Both the position numbers and the translations under genes were made by a program. Positions 35,757-46,500 of a stretch of 64,000 bases of DNA are shown one piece after another; within the stretch, counting starts at the first letter, position 1; every line of letters begins with the position of its first letter. Origin of the DNA: Schizophyllum amplum (lineage: Eukaryota; Basidiomycota; Agaricomycetes; Agaricales; Schizophyllaceae); contig VDMD01000070.1 of assembly GCA_007026445.1 (NCBI GenBank), positions 62,001-126,000 on the forward strand. Direction: 5' to 3'. The notes under the pieces are model-generated. The model was not told the origin of the DNA, made no database searches, and saw nothing but the letters and a program-made list of their open reading frames with translations.

Positions 35757-36488
35757 AGCTCTGCGCTGAGCGTTGAATTCTAAATAAAAGCTGAATCGGC
35801 CCCACCGGAAGCCGACGGAAGGTGATGCGCGTGATGCAACGTGATGCTAGTGTGATGTTCGTCACGTCGGTTGAACTTGTGTGACACGGGCGTGTTACAC
35901 ACGTTCCGCGCCTATATTGTGCTCGTTCCTTGCTGCACAATCGTCAGGCAGCCCCAAATTTCTACCTGCCGTAATATTTGCTTGGATCATACATGCTCTG
36001 GCAGTTATTACAGCTCTGTACACCCAGCATCAGTGATATTATGATCAGCCTCACCACATCAGCGTTCACTGGTGCCCCCCAGGTCCATGTATCTGTCCAT
36101 GAGCACCCCAATGAGCCTGGAATGAGACTCTTAAGTATTTTGCTCCATTTTCAGTCGAACTTTAGAAGCGCAGGCCGGTGTGGCACGGCGTGTTAAGACA
36201 ATGACTTATTTAGGTCAGAAGATCACTGCCTGATCTGCCACCGCAATGTGCTAGCAAGAGCCTTCCTAGCCCGAGCATAATCTCCAGTCTGGAGACAACC
36301 TGGAGGAAGACATGCAGTCTCATAGCTTTCACGCGCAGGACGTGTGCCCATGTCACACAAGTTCAACCGACGTGACGAACATCGCACTAGCATCACGCCG
36401 CATCACGCGCATCACCTTCCGTCGGCTTCCGGTGGGGCCGATTCAGCTTTTATTTAGAATTCAACGCTCAGCGCAGAGCTTAGCGCAG
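35757..36488. repeat. Nested foldback element inside the Harbinger-like element
   Basis: About 135 bp at 35757-35890 recur inverted at ~36345-36488 with high identity (outer end AAGCTCTGCGCTGAGCG; inner end TCACACAAGTTC), around a ~450-bp loop without coding frame. It interrupts what would otherwise be the right terminal region of the outer element. CTTACGCA and CTTAGCGCA on the two sides may be remnants of a target duplication. The superfamily cannot be assigned. Confidence 0.7.
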
Positions 36489-37164
36489 CTGCTAAGTGTG
36501 GCCGGCCAGACTCTTATATGTTGCTTTCATGTACAGAGTTTGACAGAAGCAACTCATCTCATGCACAGTGCTACGCGAATTCTGTGCCCCTCCAGCGTCC
36601 ATTGCCGTCTTTCCAAACCTGCCGGCTCGAGTTGCGACGAGGTCGGCAAACTTAGCCTCAAGCTCCGAGAGCGTTCGTAGAGGGTCTTTGTGACAGCAGC
36701 AATTCGAGAATCGACATACGTCGCTTCCCTGGCTGTTCATACATCTTCGCTCCAGGACCCAGGTTCCAGGATGGCCGCCCATGAACAAGCGCTCGCCGTA
36801 TGTTCCATCCCCCGCGTCTTCCGCCGTCATCCGTCGTTCGGGGTCATGCGGATATCATCATTAGCTATGGCTACTCATTCAGTCGCCCTAACCTCCGATT
36901 CTACAGAGGTCCGTCGATCCCTAGTGCAGTTCCTGCGGCGCTCAGAGCGCGGCGGACGCAAGGCTCCCGCGGTCGTTCCCACAAGAAGCTTTCCCGGTCT
37001 GATCACGGCACCCACTTCGCACGACGGCAGGTGCGCGGCGATGGGATCAGCGATTTCTCAGCGTGCAGCGGTGACAGCGCCGGCGCGCATATAAGGTGTG
37101 TGTGAGGCTTCCGAGCGCAAGACGCGCGCCTTTCTCACTCCCCGGTTTCTTGCACTAGACCACA

Positions 37165-40100
37165 ATGGGAGGCTCATCGACCAGGAGCGTTGACAACGAG
37201 CTTAAGCCCACGTTGAGCCGCGACCACCATGTCACGCTCGCGAAGGCGGACATCGACACGGCGGCGGAGCTGGTAGCGGGGAGAACGGATGTCAAGCTGG
37301 ATCCGGAGACCGCAGCCAGGTTACGGTGCGTATCCTGTACTGTACTGCGAGAAGGGCTTCGGCCTTGTTCTGACGGACGGCTGAACAGGCGGAAAATTGA
37401 CTGGCACATCATGCCTTTGTTCTGCTGTGCGTCGTTCTGTATGGCATGTGATCAAGCGTTGAACCGACCGACTCCCAGTGATGTATCTGTACGTACCGCA
37501 GCATACATATTGCTGGAAAATCGTACAGTGCGGTTCGCCACCTCCCTGACACCTCTGTTTTCCTATAAAGGAATTTTCCCACATTTTTTTCCGATTTTCT
37601 GAAGCGTGAAACCGACCAAAAGAATGCGTTTTACGCTGAGAAAAAAAAAAGCCCCAAAAATTGAATATTTTTCATTTTTTCGGGCCGGAAGATACAAAAT
37701 TGTGTGTACCTCGGAAGCCGCCCGGGACACGCGAGACGCGCTCCTTCTTGTACGTGATGGCTCCCACAGCGAGAAGCGCGGCCGCCAAACGGCGGCAAGC
37801 CAGCAAACATGAGAAAGGGCTAGCACATGAGCGTGTTCTCGATCCCGACTGGCTTCCCACCGCTTCTGACGACTCAGAAGAAGAACCGGACGCGGCGATC
37901 GAAGCACGCGTTGCCCCCTTCCCCACCCCCGCACCTGCAAGCGACGCCGCTGATGCGCCCTCGACTGATGTGCTTGGGGTGCGAGGTCGAGATGCTCAAA
38001 TGGTTGTCGAGTCGGTGGTCGACTTGGTACAGAATAATCCTGCTGTGCCCTTACCGGTGTGTAACAGAAATAATAGACGTGTCTCTTTACTGAGGGCTCT
38101 GAAGGGGAAGGGGAAGAGGAAATTCGAAGACGCGGACTTGACGCGTCCCGACGCGCCGCCACCGGGTCCCTTTGGAACCAGCAAATCGACGCAATGGCGC
38201 GATAAGAACAACAAGACGAAGAAAGCGCGCGCGAAGAATGGGCAGAAGAGCATCTCGTGCTTCTTCCCTCAGAAGCAGGTGTGTTGCTTGCCTCTGGAAT
38301 CGTCTGTGACTGCCCTCACCACATTCCAGAACGAACCAAAAAGGTCGTGCATTCGAGACAGCGAGGCTCCCATAAACGAGAGCCCAGATTTATCAACAAC
38401 AGTACGTGCCCGCGCCGCATATGCGCACATTGTCAGCTAACTTATACTGTAATCCAGGAGGGTCCTGGAGACCGCGGCACTGCTTGTCTCGTTCACTGCG
38501 ACAACATGAGCATCGACTCGGACGGCATTGAACTGCTGGGGTGGGCGTTTACCAAACCCGTCGAGGATTTCGACATGTCCCCGCCGGCAGACCCAACTCT
38601 CAACGTCTCCGCCGTTCCCTATCAGGCCATAACGAGCTCGCCAGACAATTGTGATGCGACCACGGAACGTGCACCGTCAATGGACTCGCTCGCCCGTTGC
38701 ACGGGCGCAGAAGCAGAACTCGCTCGGGTCGACGAGGCAGACGAGGCGGGTGTCGGCGCGACCGAGAACGTCCTGGAAGAGGACGAGGAGGAGGAGGAGG
38801 AGGAGGAGGGGAACGAGGATGATGATAACGAAGAGGCTGCTACCGAGACCACTCGCCGTCTTACGCTGGGCGAGAATCTGCGCCGGCTCAAGGCCGCCCT
38901 CATGAAGAACAAGAACAACAAGCTGTCGAATGAGAAGGTCGCGACGGAGCTCGAGCGCGTCAGTGCGTTGTTGCAGTACAGCAAGAAGCTTGAAGAGCGG
39001 CAGCAGGCGCGTAAGGATGCCTTCCAGCGTGCGCACCAGGCGAGCAAGGGTGCGATGCGCCAAAAACTGCGAAAATTGGCGAACGGCATCCGACCAGCCG
39101 CGGAGGCCAGCGCTCATGTTGCTGCAGGCCGCGACCGTGGCGTGTACTTCGCTAGGCAGCTACGGGCCTCAGCCGACCATGTTCTTCGTACCGGCGAGCT
39201 GCCAGAGAACCGTCAAGGGCGGGGTGGTGCACACGCTACCAACTTCGACAACCCGGAGGTCAAGAAGTATCTGCAGATGTGGGCAAACCGCGACATCGAC
39301 GAGGCCAAGGGTGGTCTGGGTAAACAACGGGTATGGTCTTTCTACCACAGCCATTCGTTTGAAGTTTCACTGACACAACCATAGCCCACCCCCGAGAAGC
39401 TTCTCGTATACGTCAACACCCATCTCTTCCCTGACCTGGGGATTGACGCGACGATCTCGGAGACGACCGCCGTCCGCTGGTTGAAGTGGCTTGGGTTCTA
39501 TTGTACCCGGTATGCAAAGGGCATCTTTTGGGATGGCCACGAGCGCAAGGACGTTGTGGCAGCGCGTAAAGCATACATAGAGCTCATGGAACTCTCCGTC
39601 CTGCCCTTTGCATATCAGTACGAGGATGCGACGCTGTCGGAGAAGGCGCCAACCCTCCCGACGGGCACGAAGGTCCATTATCCCATATTTCATGATGAGA
39701 CATGCTTCCAAGCTAATGACCAAACGAATCGCCTCTGGATTCGTGAGGGGGAGCAGGAGCTTCGTTCGAAGAGCCGCGGACGCAATGTCCATGTGTCCGA
39801 CTTCATTATCGAGAAGTCAGAAAACGGCCGACTGGCGTTAACACCTGAGGAAATTGCTAGGGAGGAGGCGCTTCCTGCGAGGCCCCAGCCGCCACCTGCC
39901 GCATCTGCGGCAACGGCGGCGTCGCAGAAGGGAAAGGGGAGAAAGGGGAAAACGAAAGCCTCTCCCGACGCCGCCCCTGTTGCCACCGACCGCACGTCTG
40001 CTGCGGCGAACGACTGGATCCCTCCGCCGCCGCCTTCTCCGCACCCCCGCTACCGCCTCTCCTGCTACGACGCACGAAAAATCATATATCCTGGAGCGAA

Positions 40101-43100
40101 TGCCGACCCGTACTGGGACATGCCACAACTCTTAGCTCAGGTGAGTTGCCTTCATTCGAAACGGCTGATTTATCCTCATCTCTCCGTTACAGACCAAAGA
40201 TGCTCTCAACATCTTCGAGGCGAAGTTCCCCGACGGAATCGCAGTCTTCATATTTGACTGCTCGTCCGCGCATGAAGCTTTTGCGAGCGACGCTCTGCTC
40301 GCGCACAAGATGAATCGCAATCCCGGTGGCGCTCAACCCGTCATGCACGACACGAAAATCCCGGGAACAAACAGGACACAGTCAATGGTATTTCCGTCCG
40401 ACTACGATGTCGTCAACAGTAAGGGCGAATCATTGGCCGGCAAGGCAAAGGGGATGGAGCAGGTCCTTCGAGAGCGCGACTTACTGCCTCTGCTGGAGGT
40501 CAATGGACGCAAACCGGTTGGGACCTGCGCCTACTGCAAGCAGTCGGCTGCCGCTCGTGAAAAGGCGGCAAAGCTGGCCAAGTCGAAGGAGGACGAGATC
40601 GACGGAACAGGTGTAGACGGTCGAGAGGCTCTTGCTGCTGCCGCTCTGGCGGAGGCCGAAGACGCAGAACGCCCTAACAACTGCTGCATGCAACGCTTAC
40701 TCGCAGCGCAGCCAGATTTTCGCGACGAGAAGCCACTGTTGCAGGTACTCATCGAGAAGCGAGGCCACAAATGCCTCTTTCTGCCAAAGTTTCACTGTGA
40801 ATTTAATCCGATAGAGATGGTATGGGGTCAGGCAAAAACTCGTAAGTATTGTACACTTGTTCTCGAACGACGAAGCGCTTGCTGACGCTCAGCGGCAGGA
40901 TTCCGTAAATTCGCAGACGGCACGTTCCCCACCGCAAAGCGGCTTGTCCCAGAGTGCCTTGACAAAGTCAATGTCGAGAATATCCGGCGCTACTTTCGAC
41001 ATTGCTACCGCTACATGCACGCTTACAGGTACGTGCCACCGAGACCTATCAATGACATGGGCTGACAGTGCTGCCAGAATTGGCCTGAATGCGCAACAAG
41101 CCAAGTATGCAGTCAAAAAATACTCATCTCATCGTCGGATACCTCAGAGCGTTTTTATGGATTTCAATATCATCAATAGAAAGTAGCTAGATGTGTGCGC
41201 TAAGCAATTTGGCGCCTGAATCCGAGAAAATCGTCGAAAAAGACGCAGAAATGAATATTTTATTCGATTTTCTTCTGATTTTCTGCCGAATTTTCATTTT
41301 TCCGATGAGCCAAAAGTTCGATGTTGTCCTATGGCTTAGATATTTATATCTGGGGGTACCTATGGTATGTACTATCTATGTGGTAACGCTCAGAACGAGC
41401 GCAGAGACCTGCATAAAATGTCTTGTGCGTTTTGGTCGAAAATGACCGTCCCGCCCAAAAAGGCAGTCGAGAAGTGGCGAACCGCACTGTACTCACGTAG
41501 TTCAGCATGACCTTCGCGGACAAGACAACATTGGGCCAAAGCGCCATCCTGGGCATTCTGCCTGGCGCGCATCTCACGCAAAACCAGTTCAATTGGCTGG
41601 GGACGATCTTCTACCTCAGCTACCTCGTGTTCGAGGTGCGTACTTACTATCCTTCTGCCTAGCGTGCTCGACCGGTCCGCTCACCGGCCTGCCTCGCAGT
41701 TCCCGCAAAACCGCGCACTACAGTACTTTCCCGTCGGCAAGTGGATGAGCATCAATATATTCGTGTGGGCGGTCGCGCTACTGTGCCACGCTGCCTGCCA
41801 TAGCTTCGGCGCGCTCTTCGCTGTGCGCTTCATCCTCGGCGCCTGCGAAGGAGCGATCACGCCTGGCTTTATGATTGTGAGAGAGCATCTGGCCTGCACT
41901 GGCGCAGCGTGGTGGCTAACTGAGCTTGACCCCCGCAGGTCACGTCCATGTTCTACACGCGCGAGGAACAGACGAGGCGTGTGGGCTACTGGTGTAAGTG
42001 CATTGTTGATTGGTGCCCATCGGTCACTGACGGCTCGGATCCCAGTCCTGATGAACGGCTTTGCTATTGTCTTCTTGGGGTTCGTGTCCTTCGGGCTGTT
42101 GCATACCTCGGTTCGTCACATCACTGCGCTCGTCTTACGCTGTCCTTATCCGATGACTTCGGTAGACAGGAGGCTTCATGCCCTGGCAGTGGCTCATGAT
42201 CATCACTGGTCTCATCACGTTCCTCACCTCAATCGCGTTCTGGTGAGGCTTTCCTTTCTTAGCGGCTCCGATCCGGAACGAGCAGGACTTAGCTGTCTCC
42301 GACCTAGGCGGCGACAACGTCGTGGAGCACGATGGCTAACGCGAGAACGCAGGTTCCTCTTCCCCGACTCGCCCACTAGTGCATGGTTTTTGACCGCGGA
42401 GGAGCGTGTGCTGGTCATTGAGCGGATTAAGGTCAACCAGGCAGGCGTCGAGAACAAGACATGGAAGAAAGACCAGTAAGTGCCGGACACCGTGCCGGCA
42501 TTGCCATATTCTCATTGGTTCCACAGATTCATCGAGACGCTCAAGGATCCCAAGGTCTGGATAATGGCGCTGTATGCGGCTGTCTCGTGCGTATTCCTTC
42601 CAGTGAAGTAGTTGGTGTGGCTGATTGTTTTCTCTCAGCAATGTGTTCAATTCGGTGAGGACTTTCACTCCTCATGCGGTCGTCCCACTGACCTGTTCAT
42701 ATGCAGCTGAGCAACCAGAGGCAAATTATCGTCAGCCAGTTCGGCTTCTCGCCCATCGTCACCACATTGATGGGCTGTGTGGATGGACGTGTGTCGTCTA
42801 AATATTCGTTTTGACTTCGCTTCTTACGGAGATCTAGTTGTTGAAGTGGTCTGCATCCTTATTGGCATCACACTGGCACGCTTTATCGGCCGAGGATACG
42901 CTGGAAGCCTCATGTACCTTCCTGGTATCCTGGGCGCCATTCTAGTCAATGCTCTTCCCTCGGACAATAGAATCGGTCTGTTATTCTCCTACTGGGTGGC
43001 TAGTAAGTGCACAGCGTCTTTGCTTCGCCACCGCACTCACCTTGCGCCAGTCTTTAGCATTTGCCCGTTCGCTATTTTCCTAGGCTGGGTGCCAGCGCTG

Positions 43101-43606
43101 ACTGCAGGCCATACAAAACGTGCGCGCCCTGAGTCAGCTTGCACGATATTCCATCTCACGCTAAGCAGGAACGACGACTAACGCCATTATCATGATCTTC
43201 TACGCCATCGGCAATGCAGCAGGGCCATTTGTACGTCTGTATGTCATGACCGACTCCAGAATCTGACGGCCAGTGCTTAGATGTGGAAGAAGCAATATCA
43301 GCCAAGAAACCACGTACCATGGGCGGTCATCGCCTGCTGTTCCTTCATCTCGGGTCTGCTGCTGCTGGCTCTTCGGTTCACGCTGGCGTCCGAGAACAAG
43401 CGACGCGCAGCTTCGCATGAGTCGGACAGCCTGGATGATGTCTATGTCGAGCAGAAGGATGATAGCGGTGCTGTGCATGAAGCAAAAGTCGACAGGGTGA
43501 GTAGCATCTCGCTCGCCCGGGGTGATCTCAGGCTGACAGTGACATTGTATAGGCGTTTCTCGACCTCACTGATAAGCAGAACGTCAAGTTTAGATACATC
43601 CTATGA
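37165..43606 (+). CDS. MFS permease, allantoate/Dal5-type anion:cation symporter family
   Basis: Early exons 37165-37325, 37389-37426 and a 14-bp exon 37479-37492; then, after a 4-kb intron holding a transposon, 41501 onward to TGA 43604-43606. The joined frame reads RKIDWHIMPLFC-LMYLYFSMTFADKTTLGQSAILGI, the characteristic start of Dal5/TNA1-type carriers, then HLTQNQFNWLGTIFYLSYLVFE, RFILGACEGAITPGFMI, GFMPWQWLMIITGLITFL, FLFPDSP and later helices to a charged C-tail. Family members take up allantoate, nicotinate or related organic anions with protons at the plasma membrane; the substrate here is unknown. No stop or frameshift was found in the exons I joined; whether the enlarged intron is still spliced cannot be seen. 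Without the insertion the intron would be about 42 nt. Confidence 0.87.
37526..41489. mobile_element. Tc1/mariner-like transposon, 3,964 bp, inside an MFS intron
   Basis: Terminal inverted repeats begin CAGTGCGGTTCGCCAC at both ends (16 bp perfect, then weaker). TA flanks both sides (37524-37525 and 41490-41491), the target duplication of the IS630/Tc1/mariner superfamily. Subterminal regions of ~150-300 bp are AT-rich with A and T runs. The only gene inside is the transposase at 37757-41186. The element lies wholly between the GTACCG donor (37493) and the CTCACGTAG acceptor (ending 41500) of the host gene. Confidence 0.9.
37757..41186 (+). CDS. Tc1/mariner-like DDE transposase, apparently intact, 1039 aa
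   Basis: Exons 37757-38278, 38330-38401, 38458-39330, 39385-40140, 40193-40841, 40899-41028 and 41069-41186 sum to exactly 1,040 codons without internal stops. ATG 37757 (GTGATGG) starts a Lys/Arg/Ser-rich N-terminus (SAAAKRRQASKHEKG). Next come a long acidic tract near residue 300 (E-run), a helical region, and the catalytic part: FHDETCFQAND (first D), VFIFDCSSAHE (second D), and FLPKFHCEFNPIEMVWG (E). CAYC and NCCMQRLL lie between the last two and may bind metal. The C-terminus is KKYSSHRRI. The spacing between the second and third acidic residues (~190 aa) is far larger than in classical mariner (34), as in the big fungal relatives. The function is cut-and-paste transposition of the surrounding element. 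Confidence 0.9.
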
Positions 43607-43812
43607 GCCATGTAGAAAGGAGTTTGCGATTGTGTGTAGCGTATCACTCGTGGATTATCGAGACACCCTTCAGTACCCATTGTATCGCTCTGCAAGACCT
43701 AATGCATTAAGGAAAGTAACTGATGCGTGATGCTGCATGACTGTGCAGCGAAATCCGTTGATGATAGAAGTGAGAAAAAAAGAGATGATAAAAAGGTGGA
43801 ACTTCCGAGCTC

Positions 43813-43826
43813 AAAAAGCGATAAAA
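43813..43826 (-). terminator. RNA polymerase III terminator for tRNA-Ser
   Basis: On the minus strand TTTT follows the tRNA discriminator base directly (43823-43826), and a TTTTT run follows at 43813-43817. Runs of four or more T on the coding strand end Pol III transcription. Confidence 0.7.
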
Positions 43827-43916
43827 CGACACCAGCAGGATTCGAACCTGCGCCCTCGAAGAGGAAGAGATCACATACATTCGAATCTCTCGCGTTAACC
43901 ACTCCGCCATAGTGCC
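43827..43916 (-). tRNA. tRNA-Ser (anticodon CGA) with 8-nt intron
   Basis: On the minus strand the 90-nt gene runs 43916 to 43827. The acceptor stem GGCACTA pairs with TGGTGTC (with G-T pairs), the D arm is GGCGGAGTGG, and the anticodon stem is AGAGA/TCTCT. The anticodon loop is TTCGAA plus A, interrupted after position 37 by TGTATGTG. The long variable arm CCTCTTCGAGG marks a class II tRNA, and the T arm is GCAGGTTCGAATCCTGC. Anticodon CGA plus long variable arm means serine. TTTT follows directly (43823-43826). Confidence 0.93.
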
Positions 43917-44286
43917 TTGACGACAGAAGATGGGGAAAAGTCAGGTTGCAGGAGTGTTTATTGTTGTTGCCAAAAACTGCCACTTTTGGATTTCCTTCCT
44001 CTTCCGGACTACCACGTGTTCCGATCACAGAATTATTGCTGCATCCCTACCATCATCTTGCTACCTCCGCCAGCGCGGCACCCGCGCTCGTCCCTGTAGC
44101 CTGTAGACGTCTTTCTGCATATTCAGAGTCACCAAGGCACTAAACAGACCTATCAGCATACCAGAGACTTGATAGTGTGTTTGCTCGAAGTACCAAGTGG
44201 ATAAACGTCGTCCTCATTTCGCATTACTCATCGTTGGAATTGTCACTTGCCGTAGAGGCCAGACTTCGCTAGAACTCTGCACATTT

Positions 44287-46293
44287 ATGTCGCTTGATAC
44301 CGCTACGTCAGAAACCAAGCAATGGGATCTGCACCCCGAGACGGAGTACAGATTCGAACTCGATCCTGGCAGCACCGTGGTCGTCAAGGTATGCAAATCC
44401 CTTTCCTGACCGATTATCTGACAAACTTTGACCGTATAAAGCTTCTTCGAGGACAAGCCGAAATCTATGGCAGCGAGCTTGCTGAGGGGAAGAGCTATCT
44501 CTTCGGTGAGGAGTGCAAGGCTGCCGTCTACACCTGGAGGGGCTGCGCTATTGAGATGAGTGCTCTCCCACCCTGTTCATCGCTTCGAGCTCAACGACAC
44601 GATCTGCACGTTATAGGTCGTCCATCGGTCGAGTACACGTCGGAGGAGACTCCCATGGCCGTGTACGCGAATCTACATATCGCGCTCGAGCAGATGCGCG
44701 TAAGGGCTCTTGCGAATATACGCGGTTCGCCGATACCTGAGGGTAAGCGCCATTGTCATGCGCAGAGGAGCCGCCCGCGAATTTATACTATGCAGATGAA
44801 GGTGATCCGGATGCCACGACTGAGCCTCCACGTATCCTTGTCCTGGGGCCCGAAAACTCGGGGAAAACGTCGCTTTGCAAGACCCTCGTCAATTACACCA
44901 GTCGTGTGGGTCAAGGTTGGTCCCCAGTACTAGCAAACTTGGACCCGGCCGAGGTGAGTAGTTGCAGCCTGGCCGAAGACCTGGTCCCGATACTCAATTT
45001 ATCAGGGCGCCTTTGCGCTTCCCGGCGCCATATCTGCCGCTGCAATACCAGCAGCTATTCCGACATGCACGCCCGCTGCGACCCTCGGGCTCAGTGCCTC
45101 GAGTGCGCCTATGGCTATGGCGTCGAATGCGTTGGTTCCTCTGGTGTACTGGTCTGTGTTTTCGCCGTCTCACACATGTCAAGCTCTTACCCCCAGCAAG
45201 GTACGGACATGCAGATGTGAAGCGTAATCCGCGTCTGTTAGAGCGCCTGATAAGGAACTTGGGAATGGGTGTTAGTGACCGAGAGGATGCGGCGCGCAAC
45301 AATGCCGCCGAGAGCGCAAAATGTTTGGTCATACATCTGATTGCTTCTTGACAAGCTTACACTCATGTACAGCGTATGCATCCGGCATCATTGTTGACAC
45401 GCCGTCGTCCTTCGCGTCGAGCTCCACTGGCTTCAATGAGCAAAGGCAGCGGCTTATCAAAGCTGCGGTGGAGGCGTTTCGCAGTGAGTCCCCTGTTCGA
45501 CACTCTTCTTACTCACTAACAAATTCCACAGTCAACGTAATACTTGTTCTCGGGCATGAGAAGCTCAATGTCGAAATGCAGCGCTCATACGGGTCGAAAA
45601 TAACCGTTGTCAAAGTACCCAAGAGCGGCGGGGTACGTTGTTCCTCTTCTCTTTCTATTTCATTGGATTTACCCTCAATTCAGGTCGTCGAATTGGACGC
45701 AGCTTACAAAGAGCGCATACATCGATATCAGATGCATGCGTACTTCTATGGTCATGTTATACACCCACCCGCCGGAGTCTCCAACCCACTCCTTGGCGGT
45801 GAGGCGCCGTCGGATCTAATTCTGTCGCCGTCCTCCACCGTCATCAGCTTCAAGGACCTCGCCATATATTGTATCGGAGCAGGTTCGTACCCTCGCTTTC
45901 CAAAGCTCTGACTCTCACACCGTTGTTCAGAATCGATGGCACCGTCCAGCGCACTCTCGATAGGCGCAGTTCGTTTGATATCCGAAATGCAGCCCGTGTT
46001 GGTAGACCCGGCCCTTCCTGGTTCCGGTCTGTTGAACGCCATGCTCGCCGTTCTTGCGCCTCTCAACCCGGACGAGAACGAAAGGTACGACGAGGAGTTG
46101 CTGGACCTTACGGTTGGCGGATTCGTGGCCGTGTAAGTACACGTTGGCGTCATTATCCGGCGTGTTATGCTGAACGAGAGGCAGGACAACCATAGACGTG
46201 CAAAACGGGCAAATGACGGTCCTTTGTCCCAATCAAGGATCAGTCGCAGGTCGAACGGCCCTTGTAGGGTCTTTCGAATGGCAAGAGCAATGA
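44287..46293 (+). CDS. clp1: Clp1, mRNA cleavage/polyadenylation factor (polynucleotide kinase family)
   Basis: Multi-exon gene from ATG 44287 (first exon to 44388) to TGA 46291-46293. The N-terminal beta domain reads WDLHPETEYRFELDPGSTVVVK and GQAEIYGSELAEGKSYLF. The central kinase-like domain has P-loop GPENSGKTSLCKTL, then VLANLDPAEGAFALPGAISA and ASGIIVDTPSSF. INVILVLGHEKL and the C-terminal domain (GGFVAVTTIDVQNGQMTVLCP, ending FEWQEQ) complete the order of Clp1. Clp1 is part of cleavage factor IA and bridges it to CPF through Pcf11; in animals it is an RNA 5'-kinase, while yeast Clp1 binds ATP without known kinase activity. I chose a 53-nt intron (acceptor before DEGDPDATTEPP) over a 23-nt alternative. 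Confidence 0.9.
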
Positions 46294-46361
46294 TAAGGAA
46301 TTCCCATTGAACTCAAGTGGGACATGCCCTGAGCGGCGAGAGGGTGTACTCTACTACAGTA

Positions 46362-46500
46362 TAGGGTCTAGCGTGGTAAACGGTATGCTGGTAAATACCG
46401 TAACCGTACCGCCGAAACGCGGTTTACGATGGACGGTCAGAATTCTCACGGTAGACGGTCAGACCGTGGTTTACCACGGTAAGCACATGGGAGGCCACAT
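46362..46500 (+). repeat. GGTAAA-rich repeat, left copy
   Basis: Starts TAGGGTCTAG and is dense in GGTAAA/TTTACC and ACGGT motifs, ending near ACCACGGTAAGCACATGG. An inverted, diverged copy lies at 51185-51319 and ends CTAGACCCTA. AGTA is found just outside both outer ends (46358-46361 and 51320-51323). Confidence 0.55.

Larger units (their letters stand above)
34897..36513. mobile_element. PIF/Harbinger-like non-autonomous element, 1,617 bp, TTA target duplication
   Basis: Left end GAGTCTGGCCGGCCACACTTAG at 34897; the right end is its reverse complement, ending 36513. The first 35 bp match at 34 positions. TTA lies immediately outside both ends (34894-34896, 36514-36516), the target duplication of PIF/Harbinger elements. 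A second subterminal pair (34938-34968 versus 35712-35742, ATTGCCCTCC..GCACGTGGGGCC) shows that the right terminal region is split by another inserted sequence. No transposase frame is present. The interior also contains a G-tract at 35251-35298. Confidence 0.8.
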
